34,188 nt of DNA from an uncultured Lachnospiraceae bacterium (lineage in GTDB: Bacteria; Bacillota; Clostridia; Lachnospirales; Lachnospiraceae). How positions within the stretch are numbered: position 1 is the stretch's first letter; each line of letters opens with the position of its first letter. This document shows, piece after piece, positions 8,568 through 17,052 of the stretch. Where the stretch lies: positions 1 through 34,188 of the forward strand of contig CAMWJF010000045.1 of NCBI GenBank assembly GCA_947174505.1, given 5' to 3'. A model generated the notes under the pieces. The model made no database searches. It was not told where the DNA came from and worked only from the letters and a program-made list of their open reading frames with translations. The translations under genes and the position numbers were made by a program.

Positions 8568-9911
8568 ATGCAAAATATAAAAGAGTATGTGACGGATTAT
8601 AATGCGGGAAAGTACTGGGAGGAGACGGTGTGTGAGGCACGGGAGATGGGGGACTGTATGCATGTGGTTAATGTGTATCCGGATGTGGTGTACCAGAAAC
8701 TGCGGGGGTTCGGCGGGGCTTTCACGGAAAGCGCGGCGCACAATTATGCGGCTATGGGGGACGCCCGGAAAAAGGAAATGATAGAGGCGTATTTCGGGCG
8801 GGACGGCCTGCGGTATCATCTGGGAAGAGTCCACATGAACAGCTGTGATTTTGCGCTGGGGAATTATGCTTATGTGGAGGATGGGGATGAGGAGCTGAAA
8901 ACCTTCTCAATTGCCCACGACAGGGAGGAAATTCTTCCCCTGATCCGGGACGCGCAGGGAGCATGCGACAGGGAGATGGCATTTCTTGTTTCGCCCTGGT
9001 CTCCCCCGGCGTTCATGAAGACAAACGGGGAGATGAACAACGGCGGAAAGCTGAAACAGGAATATTACCAGATATGGGCGGCGTATTTTGTGAAGTTTAT
9101 CAAAGCGTACCGGGAGGCGGGCATTCCGATTGCTTTTCTGACGGTACAGAACGAGCCTATGGCGGTGCAGACCTGGGATTCCTGCATTTATACTTCACAG
9201 GAGGAAGCGCTCTTTGTGCGGGAGCATCTTGGACCGGCGCTTGCGCAGGCGGGACTTTCGGATATCGGCATTTTTGTATGGGATCACAACAAGGAGGAGG
9301 CCTATCAGCGGTTCAAGGAGGTGCTGGCGGATGAAAAGACCGGGAAGTATGTGAGAGGGGCGGCCGTGCACTGGTACACGGGAGACCATTTCGAGGCGGC
9401 AGAGCTGATTCGGAAACAGTACCCGGACAAAGAAGTGTTTTTCACGGAGGGCTGTGTGGAGTATTCCCGTTTTGCCGATTCCGGGGAAGTGGAAAAAGCG
9501 GAAATGTACGCCCACGATATCATGGGTAATCTGAATGCGGGGGTCAGCGCCTCCTTCGACTGGAATCTGTTTTTGGACGCAGCGGGCGGGCCTAACCATG
9601 TGGGAAATTTCTGTGCCGCGCCGATTATGTGCAATCCCAAAGAGGATACCTTTGAGAAAAGGCTGTCCTACTATTATATCGGACATTTCAGCCGCCATAT
9701 CGAGCCGGGTGCGGTGCGGATCGGTATGACGCGCTACAGCGACGCGGTGGAGGCGGCGGCTTTCCGAAACCCCGACGGGGAGCGTGTGCTGGTTCTGTTA
9801 AATAAGACGGAAAAGGAAGTTCCCGTAACGGTCAGGGAGGCAGGCTGTGGGAAGGAGACGGTATTGTCCCCGCATTCCATCCATACTGTCTGCTATAAAA
9901 GTGACTGCTAA
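8568..9911 (+). CDS. GH30 family glycoside hydrolase (glucosylceramidase / beta-1,6-glucanase type), cytoplasmic
   Basis: A 447-residue retaining glycosidase of the GH30 clan-A fold. The general acid/base is Glu196 in TVQNEP and the nucleophile is Glu294 in FFTEGCVEYS, the expected positions in a (beta/alpha)8 barrel. GFGGAFTESAA near the N-terminus and a C-terminal beta-sandwich ending after VLVLLNKTEKEVPV are also family features. No signal peptide is present, so it acts on imported oligosaccharides. GH30 members include beta-glucosylceramidases, beta-1,6-glucanases, beta-xylosidases and beta-fucosidases. Next to a presumed beta-1,3-glucan phosphorylase, a role in trimming beta-1,6 branches or ends is attractive but inferred. 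It is 18 bases downstream of the phosphorylase gene with GGAAAGG before its ATG, so it is probably co-transcribed. Confidence 0.88.
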   Translation: MQNIKEYVTDYNAGKYWEETVCEAREMGDCMHVVNVYPDVVYQKLRGFGGAFTESAAHNYAAMGDARKKEMIEAYFGRDGLRYHLGRVHMNSCDFALGNYAYVEDGDEELKTFSIAHDREEILPLIRDAQGACDREMAFLVSPWSPPAFMKTNGEMNNGGKLKQEYYQIWAAYFVKFIKAYREAGIPIAFLTVQNEPMAVQTWDSCIYTSQEEALFVREHLGPALAQAGLSDIGIFVWDHNKEEAYQRFKEVLADEKTGKYVRGAAVHWYTGDHFEAAELIRKQYPDKEVFFTEGCVEYSRFADSGEVEKAEMYAHDIMGNLNAGVSASFDWNLFLDAAGGPNHVGNFCAAPIMCNPKEDTFEKRLSYYYIGHFSRHIEPGAVRIGMTRYSDAVEAAAFRNPDGERVLVLLNKTEKEVPVTVREAGCGKETVLSPHSIHTVCYKSDC

Positions 9912-9970
9912 AAAAATGATACCATTGTAAAATTTGAGACATTATAACGAAAACATGGGGATTTTATAAT
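9908..9970 (+). promoter_or_regulatory. Activator-type promoter of the sugar ABC transporter operon
   Basis: A perfect TATAAT at 9965-9970 has no acceptable -35 at 16-18 bp, which suggests activator dependence. GATACC at 9918-9923 and GAGACA at 9936-9941 form an 18-bp-spaced direct repeat whose downstream half ends immediately before the position of the missing -35. This is the usual geometry for class II activation by AraC-type proteins. The upstream half shares 16 of 17 bases with the site before the phosphorylase gene and overlaps the GH30 stop codon. Confidence 0.65.
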
Positions 9971-10045
9971 CTAAGTATCAGCTGACAAAATGAAATGTGG
10001 AGCAGAGAAAGAACACAAAAAGGGAAAACCAAAGGAGGATATGTT

Positions 10046-11494
10046 ATGAAACTGAAAAAAGTGATTTCTGTTATGCTTGCAACAGCCATGGTATTCAGTA
10101 TGACGGCATGCGGCGGCTCAGGCGGCGCTTCTTCCGGGAGCGGCGCGTCAGGGGATTCCGGCGCGGCGCAGAGCGGGACGGACGCAGGAGAAGCTGGCGA
10201 TGCACAGGCGGAAAGCGGAACTTCGACATCCGGCGGGGATAAATTAGTAGTTTGGACACTGGCAGCGGATCTGGAGCAGTTCGCGGACTATTATAAAGAG
10301 AAGACAGGCAACGAGGTGGAGACGGTGGTCATCGAGCCCGCCAACTATGTGACCAAGGTGCAGACCGCATTGAACGGCGGACAAAAAGAGCCGGATATTA
10401 TCGTAGGCGAACCGCAGATGCTGGAAGACTTTTACGATGCGGGCTACTTCGAGAACCTGAACCAGGCACCTTACAACGCACAGGATTACGCGGACCAGAT
10501 CGTGGATTATGTCTGGGAGGTAGGACAGGATTCCGACGGTATCCAGAGAGCGATCTCTTATCAGATTACCCCGGCGGGCATTTATTATAGAAGAGACATT
10601 GCGCAGGAAGTGTTCGGCACGGAAGATCCGGACGAGATCGGTCAGTTGTTTGCGGACTATCCGACCATTCTGGAGACGGCACAGATCTTGAAAGACGCGG
10701 GTTACCGTATTTTCGCTTCCGATGCGGAAATCAACTATTTCTCCGGCGACTCCGCATGGGTAATTGACGGGGTGCTGAATGTGGATCAGGGAAGAAAAGA
10801 TTATCAGGACCTGTGCATCTACCTTTATCAGGATGATTACACTGCGTATGCAAACCAGTGGTCAACACCGTGGTATCAGGCGATGGCTGGCGAGGTGCCG
10901 ATCCTGACCGCTGATATCCAGAATTACGCGGACGATTCCGTTGACGTGTGGGATGCGGAAGGCTTTGCGGAGGCGACAAAGGATCTGGATAAGACGGAGG
11001 TGTTTGCTTTTGGCCTTCCTTCCTGGGGTGTGCTGACCATGAGAGATAACGTGCAGGGCACTTCCGGCAAGTGGGGCGTATGCTCCGGCCCGGCTTACGG
11101 CTTCGGCGGCGGTACCTTTATCGGTATTTCCTCCCAGTCCGAGAGAAAAGAACAGGCATGGGACTTCTTAAAGTTCTGTACCCTGAATGAGGATACCGCA
11201 AACTGGTGGATTGAAAAGTCCGAGGGCGATACCGTATCCCTGATTCCCGTACTGGAAGCCCATGCGGAGGACAAAAACGAAGTTTACGGCGGGCAGCAGC
11301 TCTATAAGTTCTGGCTTGAGCAGGCGGAGGGAATCGACTATTCCAAGGTTACCAGATACGACAAGTTTATCGGCGACGAGTGGGGAAGGGCGACCACGGC
11401 GATCAAGACCGGCGATATGAACAAAGAAGAGGCGTGGAACAATTTCTATGACCAGATAGAGGCTACCTATCCGGAGATCACAGTGAAGAGATAA
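10046..11494 (+). CDS. ABC transporter sugar-binding lipoprotein (family 1 extracellular solute-binding protein)
   Basis: A 482-residue lipoprotein with lipobox SMTAC (Cys22), followed by a Gly/Ser/Ala-rich flexible linker to about residue 60. The mature domain begins with DKLVVWTLAADLEQFADYY and shows the MalE/UgpB-like pattern (QTALNGGQKEPDIIVGEP, later GGGTFIGISSQSERKEQAWDFLKF). It should capture oligosaccharides outside the cell and deliver them to the two permeases that follow. The start at ATG 10046 has AAAGGAGG at 10031-10038; the extension to 9995 is not needed. A stable stem-loop directly after the gene probably protects its mRNA, giving excess binding protein. Substrate is inferred as beta-glucan oligosaccharide from the enzyme genes upstream. 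No ATPase gene is nearby; a shared MsmK-type ATPase is likely. Confidence 0.93.
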   Translation: MKLKKVISVMLATAMVFSMTACGGSGGASSGSGASGDSGAAQSGTDAGEAGDAQAESGTSTSGGDKLVVWTLAADLEQFADYYKEKTGNEVETVVIEPANYVTKVQTALNGGQKEPDIIVGEPQMLEDFYDAGYFENLNQAPYNAQDYADQIVDYVWEVGQDSDGIQRAISYQITPAGIYYRRDIAQEVFGTEDPDEIGQLFADYPTILETAQILKDAGYRIFASDAEINYFSGDSAWVIDGVLNVDQGRKDYQDLCIYLYQDDYTAYANQWSTPWYQAMAGEVPILTADIQNYADDSVDVWDAEGFAEATKDLDKTEVFAFGLPSWGVLTMRDNVQGTSGKWGVCSGPAYGFGGGTFIGISSQSERKEQAWDFLKFCTLNEDTANWWIEKSEGDTVSLIPVLEAHAEDKNEVYGGQQLYKFWLEQAEGIDYSKVTRYDKFIGDEWGRATTAIKTGDMNKEEAWNNFYDQIEATYPEITVKR

Positions 11495-11506
11495 CAAGGT
11501 ATGGGG

Positions 11507-11526
11507 GAGGGGGCTCAAGCCCCCTC
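11507..11526 (+). terminator. Stem-loop between binding-protein and permease genes
   Basis: GAGGGGGC (11507-11514) pairs perfectly with GCCCCCTC (11519-11526) around a TCAA loop. The tail is only partly T-rich, so it is more likely an mRNA-stabilising or partial-termination hairpin that sets a high binding-protein to permease ratio than a full terminator. Confidence 0.75.
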
Positions 11527-11548
11527 TGTCTTTATGATGGAGGGAAAT

Positions 11549-12472
11549 ATGGCAAAAACGAATGCGGTTAAATCAAAGAAAAGAGATATCAACAGGATAG
11601 CCTATCTGTTTGTACTGCCCTTTGTGATCGTTTTTCTGACATTCAGCGTATATCCGGTGCTCCGTACACTTTATCTGAGCTTTACCAACTATAAAGGATT
11701 CGGGGATCCCGCATGGGCAGGGCTTGACAACTACATAAGAGTCTTTAAGGATAAATTTTTCTGGAAGGCTTTGAGGAACACAATTAAGATTTGGGGAGTG
11801 AATATTATACTGCAGCTGGGGCTGGCTTTTCTGCTCACAGTGATTTTCAGCGACATTAAATACAAGATCCGCGGACTGTCGGTGTTCCGGGCGCTGTTCT
11901 ATCTGCCGAACCTGATTGCGGCGACGTCGGTGGCCTTTCTGTTTAAGACGCTGCTTGACTGGAAGTATGGCAGTTTTAACCAGCTTCTGCTGATGCTTGG
12001 GATCACAAAAGAACAGGTCAACTGGCTGGGCGCCACGGGAACCGCGCCCTATGTGATCTCGGTGATCGGCGCATGGATGTGGTTCGGCAATTCCTTCATT
12101 ATGCTGATGGCGGGCGTACAGGGCATCCCGACGGACTATTTCGAGGCGGCGGCCATCGACGGCGCGGGAAGGTGGAAAGTGTTTGCAAAGATTACAATAC
12201 CGCTGCTTCGGCCGATCATGCTCTATGTGTTCGTGACTTCCCTGATCGGCGGCCTGCAGCTTTTCGACCTCCCGTTCCTGATGAACGGTGTTGCGCCGAA
12301 CACGGCGGGAGAGCCTTCCGGGTGTCTACAGACGGCGGTTATGTATCTGTACAAGTTCGGATTTGAGACCCATCAGGTGGGCTACGCTTCGGCGATTGCC
12401 TACACTTTGTTCTTTATCATACTGATTGTATCGGTTATCCAGTTTAAGACGCTGGGAAGGGAGGATGATTAA
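11549..12472 (+). CDS. Sugar ABC transporter permease (MalF-like)
   Basis: A 307-residue inner-membrane protein with six predicted helices. The first is preceded by a basic N-terminus (KSKKRDINRIAYLFVLPFVIVF), and a YPVLRTLYLSFTNYKG loop follows. The EAA motif EAAAIDGAGRWKVFAKITIP, which docks the ATPase subunit, lies at about residues 205-224. The start at ATG 11549 is chosen because GGAGGG lies 5 bases before it; the ORF extension to 11501 would run through the stem-loop. It lies between the binding-protein gene and the second permease, and forms the heterodimeric channel with the latter. Confidence 0.93.
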   Translation: MAKTNAVKSKKRDINRIAYLFVLPFVIVFLTFSVYPVLRTLYLSFTNYKGFGDPAWAGLDNYIRVFKDKFFWKALRNTIKIWGVNIILQLGLAFLLTVIFSDIKYKIRGLSVFRALFYLPNLIAATSVAFLFKTLLDWKYGSFNQLLLMLGITKEQVNWLGATGTAPYVISVIGAWMWFGNSFIMLMAGVQGIPTDYFEAAAIDGAGRWKVFAKITIPLLRPIMLYVFVTSLIGGLQLFDLPFLMNGVAPNTAGEPSGCLQTAVMYLYKFGFETHQVGYASAIAYTLFFIILIVSVIQFKTLGREDD

Positions 12473-12474
12473 TT

Positions 12475-13302
12475 ATGGCAAAAAACATAAAAAGAGGCGC
12501 CGTTTATGTGTGCCTGATCCTGCTTGCACTGATATGTCTCCTTCCGTTCATGCTGATGATCGTGAACGCCACGAGAAGCGGCGTGGAGATTACCCATTCC
12601 TTCACGCTGATCCCAAGTTCCCATCTGGGAGAAAACTGGACGGCGCTGTTTAGCTATGTGAATCTGTTCCGGGGCTTTGGAAACAGCCTGATGGTAGCCA
12701 TACCGGCAACCATCCTGACGGCTTACTTTTCGGCGATCACGGCATACGCCCTGGCGGTGTACCGCTTTAAGGGGAACGGCTGGCTGTTTAAGATTCTCGT
12801 GGTGTTTATGATGATTCCGGCACAGCTGAGCCTGATCGGGTTTTACAATCTTTGTCAGAAACTGCATATGGTGGATTCCTATCTGCCGCTGATTCTTCCG
12901 GCCATCGCTTCGCCGGGCACGGTGTTTTTCCTGCGGCAGTATGTGCAGTCAACGCTTTCCAAGGCGCTTCTGGAGGCGGCCAGAATTGACGGTGCGGGTG
13001 AGCTGCATATCTTCCACAGAATCGTTCTGCCGATTATGGCGCCCGGTATCGCGACCATGTCGATCGGCGCCTTTATCGGCAACTGGAACAACTATCTTGT
13101 GCCGTTGATTTTACTGAATACACCGAATAAGATGACGCTGCCGGTGATGATAAGCACGCTGAACGCGGCGACGGATTTACAGAAGAACCAGGGCGCGATA
13201 TATCTGGGCGTTGCGATTTCCGTGGTGCCGATCCTGATTGTGTTCTGCTTCTGCTCGAAGTACATTATCAGCAGTATTTCGGCGGGAAGCGTCAAAGAAT
13301 AA
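12475..13302 (+). CDS. Sugar ABC transporter permease (MalG-like)
   Basis: A 275-residue membrane protein with six predicted helices, starting with KRGAVYVCLILLALICLLPFMLMIVNATRS-type sequence after a short basic N-terminus. The EAA loop reads EAARIDGAGELHIFHRIVLP (about residues 166-185). It begins two bases after the first permease stop, with GGGAGG upstream, so the two are coupled. Together they form the translocation pore for the binding protein at 10046. It is the last gene of this transporter unit; a structured intergenic segment follows. Confidence 0.94.
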   Translation: MAKNIKRGAVYVCLILLALICLLPFMLMIVNATRSGVEITHSFTLIPSSHLGENWTALFSYVNLFRGFGNSLMVAIPATILTAYFSAITAYALAVYRFKGNGWLFKILVVFMMIPAQLSLIGFYNLCQKLHMVDSYLPLILPAIASPGTVFFLRQYVQSTLSKALLEAARIDGAGELHIFHRIVLPIMAPGIATMSIGAFIGNWNNYLVPLILLNTPNKMTLPVMISTLNAATDLQKNQGAIYLGVAISVVPILIVFCFCSKYIISSISAGSVKE

Positions 13303-13460
13303 AGCGAGGAGAACTTCTAAAGCTCAGCAGCGGAGGCTGCTTCGCTAAGAAGTTCTATGCCTCGCTTGGGAGAATGCCTGAAAAGCGGCATTCTCCGCAA
13401 TACGATGACGTCGTATTTTCCGACGCTGACCCGATTCCGCTTCGCAAAAAAACGCAGCGG
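13302..13460 (+). other. Array of four hairpins in the gap after the permease operon
   Basis: Four inverted repeats follow one another. First, AAGCGAGG/CCTCGCTT (13302-13309, 13360-13367) encloses GAACTTCT/AGAAGTTC (13311-13318, 13348-13355), which encloses AGCAGC/GCTGCT (13326-13331, 13336-13341). Second, GGAGAATGCC/GGCATTCTCC (13369-13378, 13387-13396). Third, AATACGA/TCGTATT (13399-13405, 13411-13417) with a short T-tract. Fourth, CCGCTTCG/CGCAGCGG with one mismatch (13437-13444, 13453-13460). The segment has no convincing coding frame. One hairpin may end the permease operon; the set could also be a repeat element or a structured RNA. Confidence 0.7.
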
Positions 13461-13504
13461 TACCAAGAAGGCATTATCCGATAGATGGGTAGTGTCTTCT
13501 TTTG

Positions 13505-13533
13505 TTGAAATAAAGTGCAGAAAGCCGTATACT
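13505..13533 (+). promoter_or_regulatory. Sigma-A promoter of the second binding-protein / two-component operon
   Basis: TTGAAA at 13505-13510 and TATACT at 13528-13533 are separated by 17 bp, placing transcription start about 40 bases before the GTG start. No GATACC pair is seen here, so this operon may be expressed independently of the operator shared by the two catabolic units. Confidence 0.7.
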
Positions 13534-13579
13534 GTAGACAGGATGTAAATATGTTAGATTTTGAATACGGGAGAAGAGG

Positions 13580-15229
13580 GTGCGGGTGAAAAAAGGGTCT
13601 GGGAAAAGCGGAAAAGGGGTTTTTGCGGGGATGTTTCTGGCGGGGACATGCCTGTTCTTTGCGGGGTGCGCGGGAAAACAGGGGGCGCAGGGGAACGTTG
13701 CGGATGTCCCGGCGGATGATGGCGCCCCGGCGTGGCAGAAGTATGCAGACGAGCCGGTTACGTTTGACTGGTATATCAATTACTCATGGTTTCATTCCGA
13801 TTGGGGAGGCAATGTGGTATCCGACAAAATTACGGAAGAGACGGGTGTCAATATTCATTTTATTACGCCAAGCGGAAACGAGGGCGAAAAGCTGGATGCG
13901 CTGATTGCGGCGGATTCCCTGCCGGATTTTATCACGCTGGGCTGGTGGGAACCGCAGATCGACCAGATGATAGACAGCGGCATGGTATATGCGCTAAATG
14001 AACTGGCGGACAGCCATGACGCTTATTTTTATCTGGTCAGCGACGATGATGTGGTCAACTGGTATACGAAGGAAGACGGCAATATATACAGCTATCCCAA
14101 TTCCTTTTTTACGGCAAAGGATATCGAGACATATGACAACATCAGCTCTAACCAGACTTTTCTGGTGCGGAAGGATATTTACGAGGCCATCGGCTGCCCG
14201 GACATGACTACGCCGGAAGGATTTCGGGCGGCGGTGGAGAAAGCGTATGAAATGTTTCCGACGGTGGACGGGGAACCTTTGATTCCGGTGGGCGCGCATG
14301 TGTTTAACGATCAGGGAAACGTCTCCTTCGACCAGTATCTGATGAATTTTCTCGCAGTGCCGTTTGAAGAGAATGGAGAAATATGTGACCGCTATACGGA
14401 TGAGGACTATCTGACATGGTTGAAAATGTTCCGTATGCTCGGGGAAGAGGGACTTCTTTCGGACGATATTTTCATTGACCAGAGGACGCAGACAGAGGAG
14501 AAAATGGCAAAGGGACGATATTTCTGCATGCTCTATCAGTATACGGATATGGTGTCGCAGCAGAAGGAGCTTTACGCCCGCTATCCCGAACGGGTCTATC
14601 TGGCGGTGGACGGGCCGAGAAACGCGGCGGGAGATGATCCGACGCTGCCCATCAACGGGATCAACGGCTGGACGGTCACGCTGATATCCAAAAACTGCGA
14701 ACGCCCGGAACGGGCGATTGCCTTTATGGATTATATGCTGAGCGAGCAGGGACAGCTCTGCCTGTCGCTGGGGGTAGAGGGGGAGACCTTCGATTATGTG
14801 GACGGGAAACCGGTTGTCAGAAAGGAGGTAAACGATCTGCTCAATACGGACAGGCAGGCCTACGACCGGACCTATGGTGCGGACAATACCTACTGGATGC
14901 TGCAGGATAACCGGATGCAGCTGGAGTGGAAGCAGGAGCCTGGGGAATCCGTCAGGCAGATTATGGAATGGTCATACCCCTATGTGGTTTATAACGGGCA
15001 GTACGACGCGTTTCTTCCGAAAGGCTCAGCAGAAGCCTATGCAGACAATAAGATCAGTCTGCTTTGGAGTGAAACGCTGCCAAGGCTTTTGCTTGCGGAG
15101 TCAGAGGAGCGGTTTGATGCAATATTTGCTGATTTTATAGAGAGACGGGAGGCATACGGATTTAAAAAAGTGCAGGCAGCGAAGACGGAGCTGATGAAGC
15201 AGGCGAAAGAAAAGATGGGAATAGATTGA
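13580..15229 (+). CDS. Long extracellular solute-binding lipoprotein linked to the two-component system
   Basis: A 549-residue lipoprotein starting at GTG 13580 (GTG 13586 is an equally possible start). The signal sequence ends in LFFAGC with Cys30 lipidated. The mature protein resembles the long family 1 binding proteins of Firmicutes (VTFDWYINYSWFHSDWGG, VSDKITEETGVNIHFITPSG, then LDALIAADSLPDFITLGWWE; C-terminal AFMDYMLSEQGQLCLSLGVEG). No permease genes follow it. The sensor kinase gene begins at its 3' end instead, so it may present ligand to the kinase, or work with permeases encoded elsewhere. Aromatic-rich segments fit a carbohydrate ligand. The direct partnership with the kinase is inference from context. 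Confidence 0.88.
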   Translation: MRVKKGSGKSGKGVFAGMFLAGTCLFFAGCAGKQGAQGNVADVPADDGAPAWQKYADEPVTFDWYINYSWFHSDWGGNVVSDKITEETGVNIHFITPSGNEGEKLDALIAADSLPDFITLGWWEPQIDQMIDSGMVYALNELADSHDAYFYLVSDDDVVNWYTKEDGNIYSYPNSFFTAKDIETYDNISSNQTFLVRKDIYEAIGCPDMTTPEGFRAAVEKAYEMFPTVDGEPLIPVGAHVFNDQGNVSFDQYLMNFLAVPFEENGEICDRYTDEDYLTWLKMFRMLGEEGLLSDDIFIDQRTQTEEKMAKGRYFCMLYQYTDMVSQQKELYARYPERVYLAVDGPRNAAGDDPTLPINGINGWTVTLISKNCERPERAIAFMDYMLSEQGQLCLSLGVEGETFDYVDGKPVVRKEVNDLLNTDRQAYDRTYGADNTYWMLQDNRMQLEWKQEPGESVRQIMEWSYPYVVYNGQYDAFLPKGSAEAYADNKISLLWSETLPRLLLAESEERFDAIFADFIERREAYGFKKVQAAKTELMKQAKEKMGID

Positions 15230-15252
15230 GAAGTATGCATGGTGGCTGTGGG

Positions 15253-17052
15253 ATGAAAAGAAGCGGGAAGTATGTATTTGGCTCTTTAAAATTGAATAGT
15301 AAATTTACCCTGGTCATCTGTTTTTTTGTGGCTTTGCCTATTTCTGTTCTGGCAGCGGTTCTCTTTTACAACATGGAGCGGAATGTCATTGCCGAAAACA
15401 GAAATTACATGGAATACACGATGGAGCGGAACCGGGATCATATCCGTAAAAACATTGACTCTGTCAATATGACGACACAGTTTTTCCTGCATGACGAGGC
15501 ACTCCTGCAGATGCTTAAAAGGACGGCCAATGAGGAGAAGATGGATACGGAAGAACTGCTTGCTTTTTATCATTCTGACATTACCTCTCTGGAGCGTCTT
15601 GTCAGCAACAATACTTTGCTGTACGGCGTGCGTGTGTATGCCGTGAACGACAGTATACAGGAGATGATGCCGATTCTTTACAGCCGTTCCCGTATGCAGA
15701 AAATGGCATGGGCGGGGGAGACAGATGTGGTGGGCTGGCATTATCAGTATCAGGATACCCTGTTTAACAGTCATGGGACAACACAGCTTGCAGCCCTGGT
15801 GACAAATATAGAGGACTATGAAAATGGTCTGATCGGGGTGATGGAGACGGTGGTCACCATGGAGAACATGTTTCCGCCGCTGTATGAGGAAATCGAAGAT
15901 GAATGGAGCTGCTTTATTTCAAATGATGGCAGACTCTATTTCGGAGGTGCGCAGGACGGCAGATCAGAGGAATTTGTGCGTCTTAAAATAGAACAGGGTC
16001 TTGTAAAAGACGGTATGTATACAGGATATTCCAGGGAGAACGGGGAGCATCTGATCGTATCCTGTCTGTATGTCGGGGAGCTGCAGGGGAGACTGCTGTC
16101 CGTGAAAAATATTTCGGAAAACGTGCGGTATGTATATCGGATGAGAAATATCTTTGTGGCGGTTATGCTGGTCATTCTCGTGGGGCTGGCCTTTCTGGTT
16201 AATTATATTGTAAAGAGGCTGCTGCGGCAGTTTTATGAAATCTTAAAATCCATCCGCGTGATACAGAAGGGTGATCTGCATGTGAGGATTGACTCTTGCG
16301 GAAACGATGAGATGGGCGAGCTGGGGACCCAGATCAATAAGATGTTAGACCGCATCGAACAGCTTATGAAGGAAAACATAGACCGGGAAATGCTGGCGAA
16401 GAATGCGCAGATCCGCGCATTGCAGAATCAGATCAACGCCCACTTCATTTATAACGTGCTGGAGTCCATTAAGATGATGGCGGAGATCGACGAGGAATAC
16501 GCGATTTCGGACGCCATTACTTCTCTTGGGAATCTGCTCAGGTACAGTATCAGGTGGGTGTCGGGTAACGTGCGGGTGGAGGAGGAGATTGCCTATATCA
16601 GAAACTATCTGGTCCTGATTAATCTGCGCTTCGATTATGAGATTTATCTTTCCCTGAATCTGCCGGAGGAGGTTCTGAGGCAGGAGATACCGAAGATGTC
16701 CCTGCAGCCGATTGTGGAGAATGCCATTTATCACGGGATAGAGGAGCTGGCGGAGGACACCAACATTTATATCAAGGGAATGATACGGGACGGGGACTGT
16801 GTGATTGAAATCAGCGACGCCGGTAAAGGCATGGGTGAGGAAGAGCTGGAAAGGCTCAGGAGACGGATAGCCGGGGAGATCGAACCTGACGGGGGAAACG
16901 GGAACGGAATCGGTTTAAAGAATGTGCAGGACAGGATACGGATGAGTTTTGGGGCAGGGTACGGAATTACCGTTGATTCGAAGCAGGGGTGCTACACGAA
17001 GGTTACGGTGCGCGTGCCTGTGTACCTTGGGGAGAACGGGGGCAGACCATGA
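15253..17052 (+). CDS. YesM-type sensor histidine kinase
   Basis: A 599-residue membrane kinase of the LytS/YesM class. An N-terminal helix (about residues 16-38), an extracellular sensor of about 250 residues, a second helix (IFVAVMLVILVGLAFLVNYIV, about 297-317), a HAMP segment (VIQKGDLHVRIDSCGNDEMG), then the His_kinase domain with the phosphoacceptor His397 in NAHFIYNVLESIK. The ATPase part shows NAIYHGIEEL and DAGKGMGEEE, with GNGIGLKNVQDRI as G-box. Starts at TTG 15226, ATG 15235 or ATG 15253 are possible; 15253 gives the usual short basic N-terminus. The gene begins just after the lipoprotein gene and overlaps the regulator by ATGA. It probably senses extracellular sugar, perhaps via the lipoprotein. 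Confidence 0.93.
   Translation: MKRSGKYVFGSLKLNSKFTLVICFFVALPISVLAAVLFYNMERNVIAENRNYMEYTMERNRDHIRKNIDSVNMTTQFFLHDEALLQMLKRTANEEKMDTEELLAFYHSDITSLERLVSNNTLLYGVRVYAVNDSIQEMMPILYSRSRMQKMAWAGETDVVGWHYQYQDTLFNSHGTTQLAALVTNIEDYENGLIGVMETVVTMENMFPPLYEEIEDEWSCFISNDGRLYFGGAQDGRSEEFVRLKIEQGLVKDGMYTGYSRENGEHLIVSCLYVGELQGRLLSVKNISENVRYVYRMRNIFVAVMLVILVGLAFLVNYIVKRLLRQFYEILKSIRVIQKGDLHVRIDSCGNDEMGELGTQINKMLDRIEQLMKENIDREMLAKNAQIRALQNQINAHFIYNVLESIKMMAEIDEEYAISDAITSLGNLLRYSIRWVSGNVRVEEEIAYIRNYLVLINLRFDYEIYLSLNLPEEVLRQEIPKMSLQPIVENAIYHGIEELAEDTNIYIKGMIRDGDCVIEISDAGKGMGEEELERLRRRIAGEIEPDGGNGNGIGLKNVQDRIRMSFGAGYGITVDSKQGCYTKVTVRVPVYLGENGGRP

Noticed and set aside
13302..13460. CRISPR array or integron attachment sites at the hairpin cluster
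   Set aside because: The hairpins differ in sequence and spacing, there are no identical repeats with unique spacers, and no cas or integrase genes are nearby.
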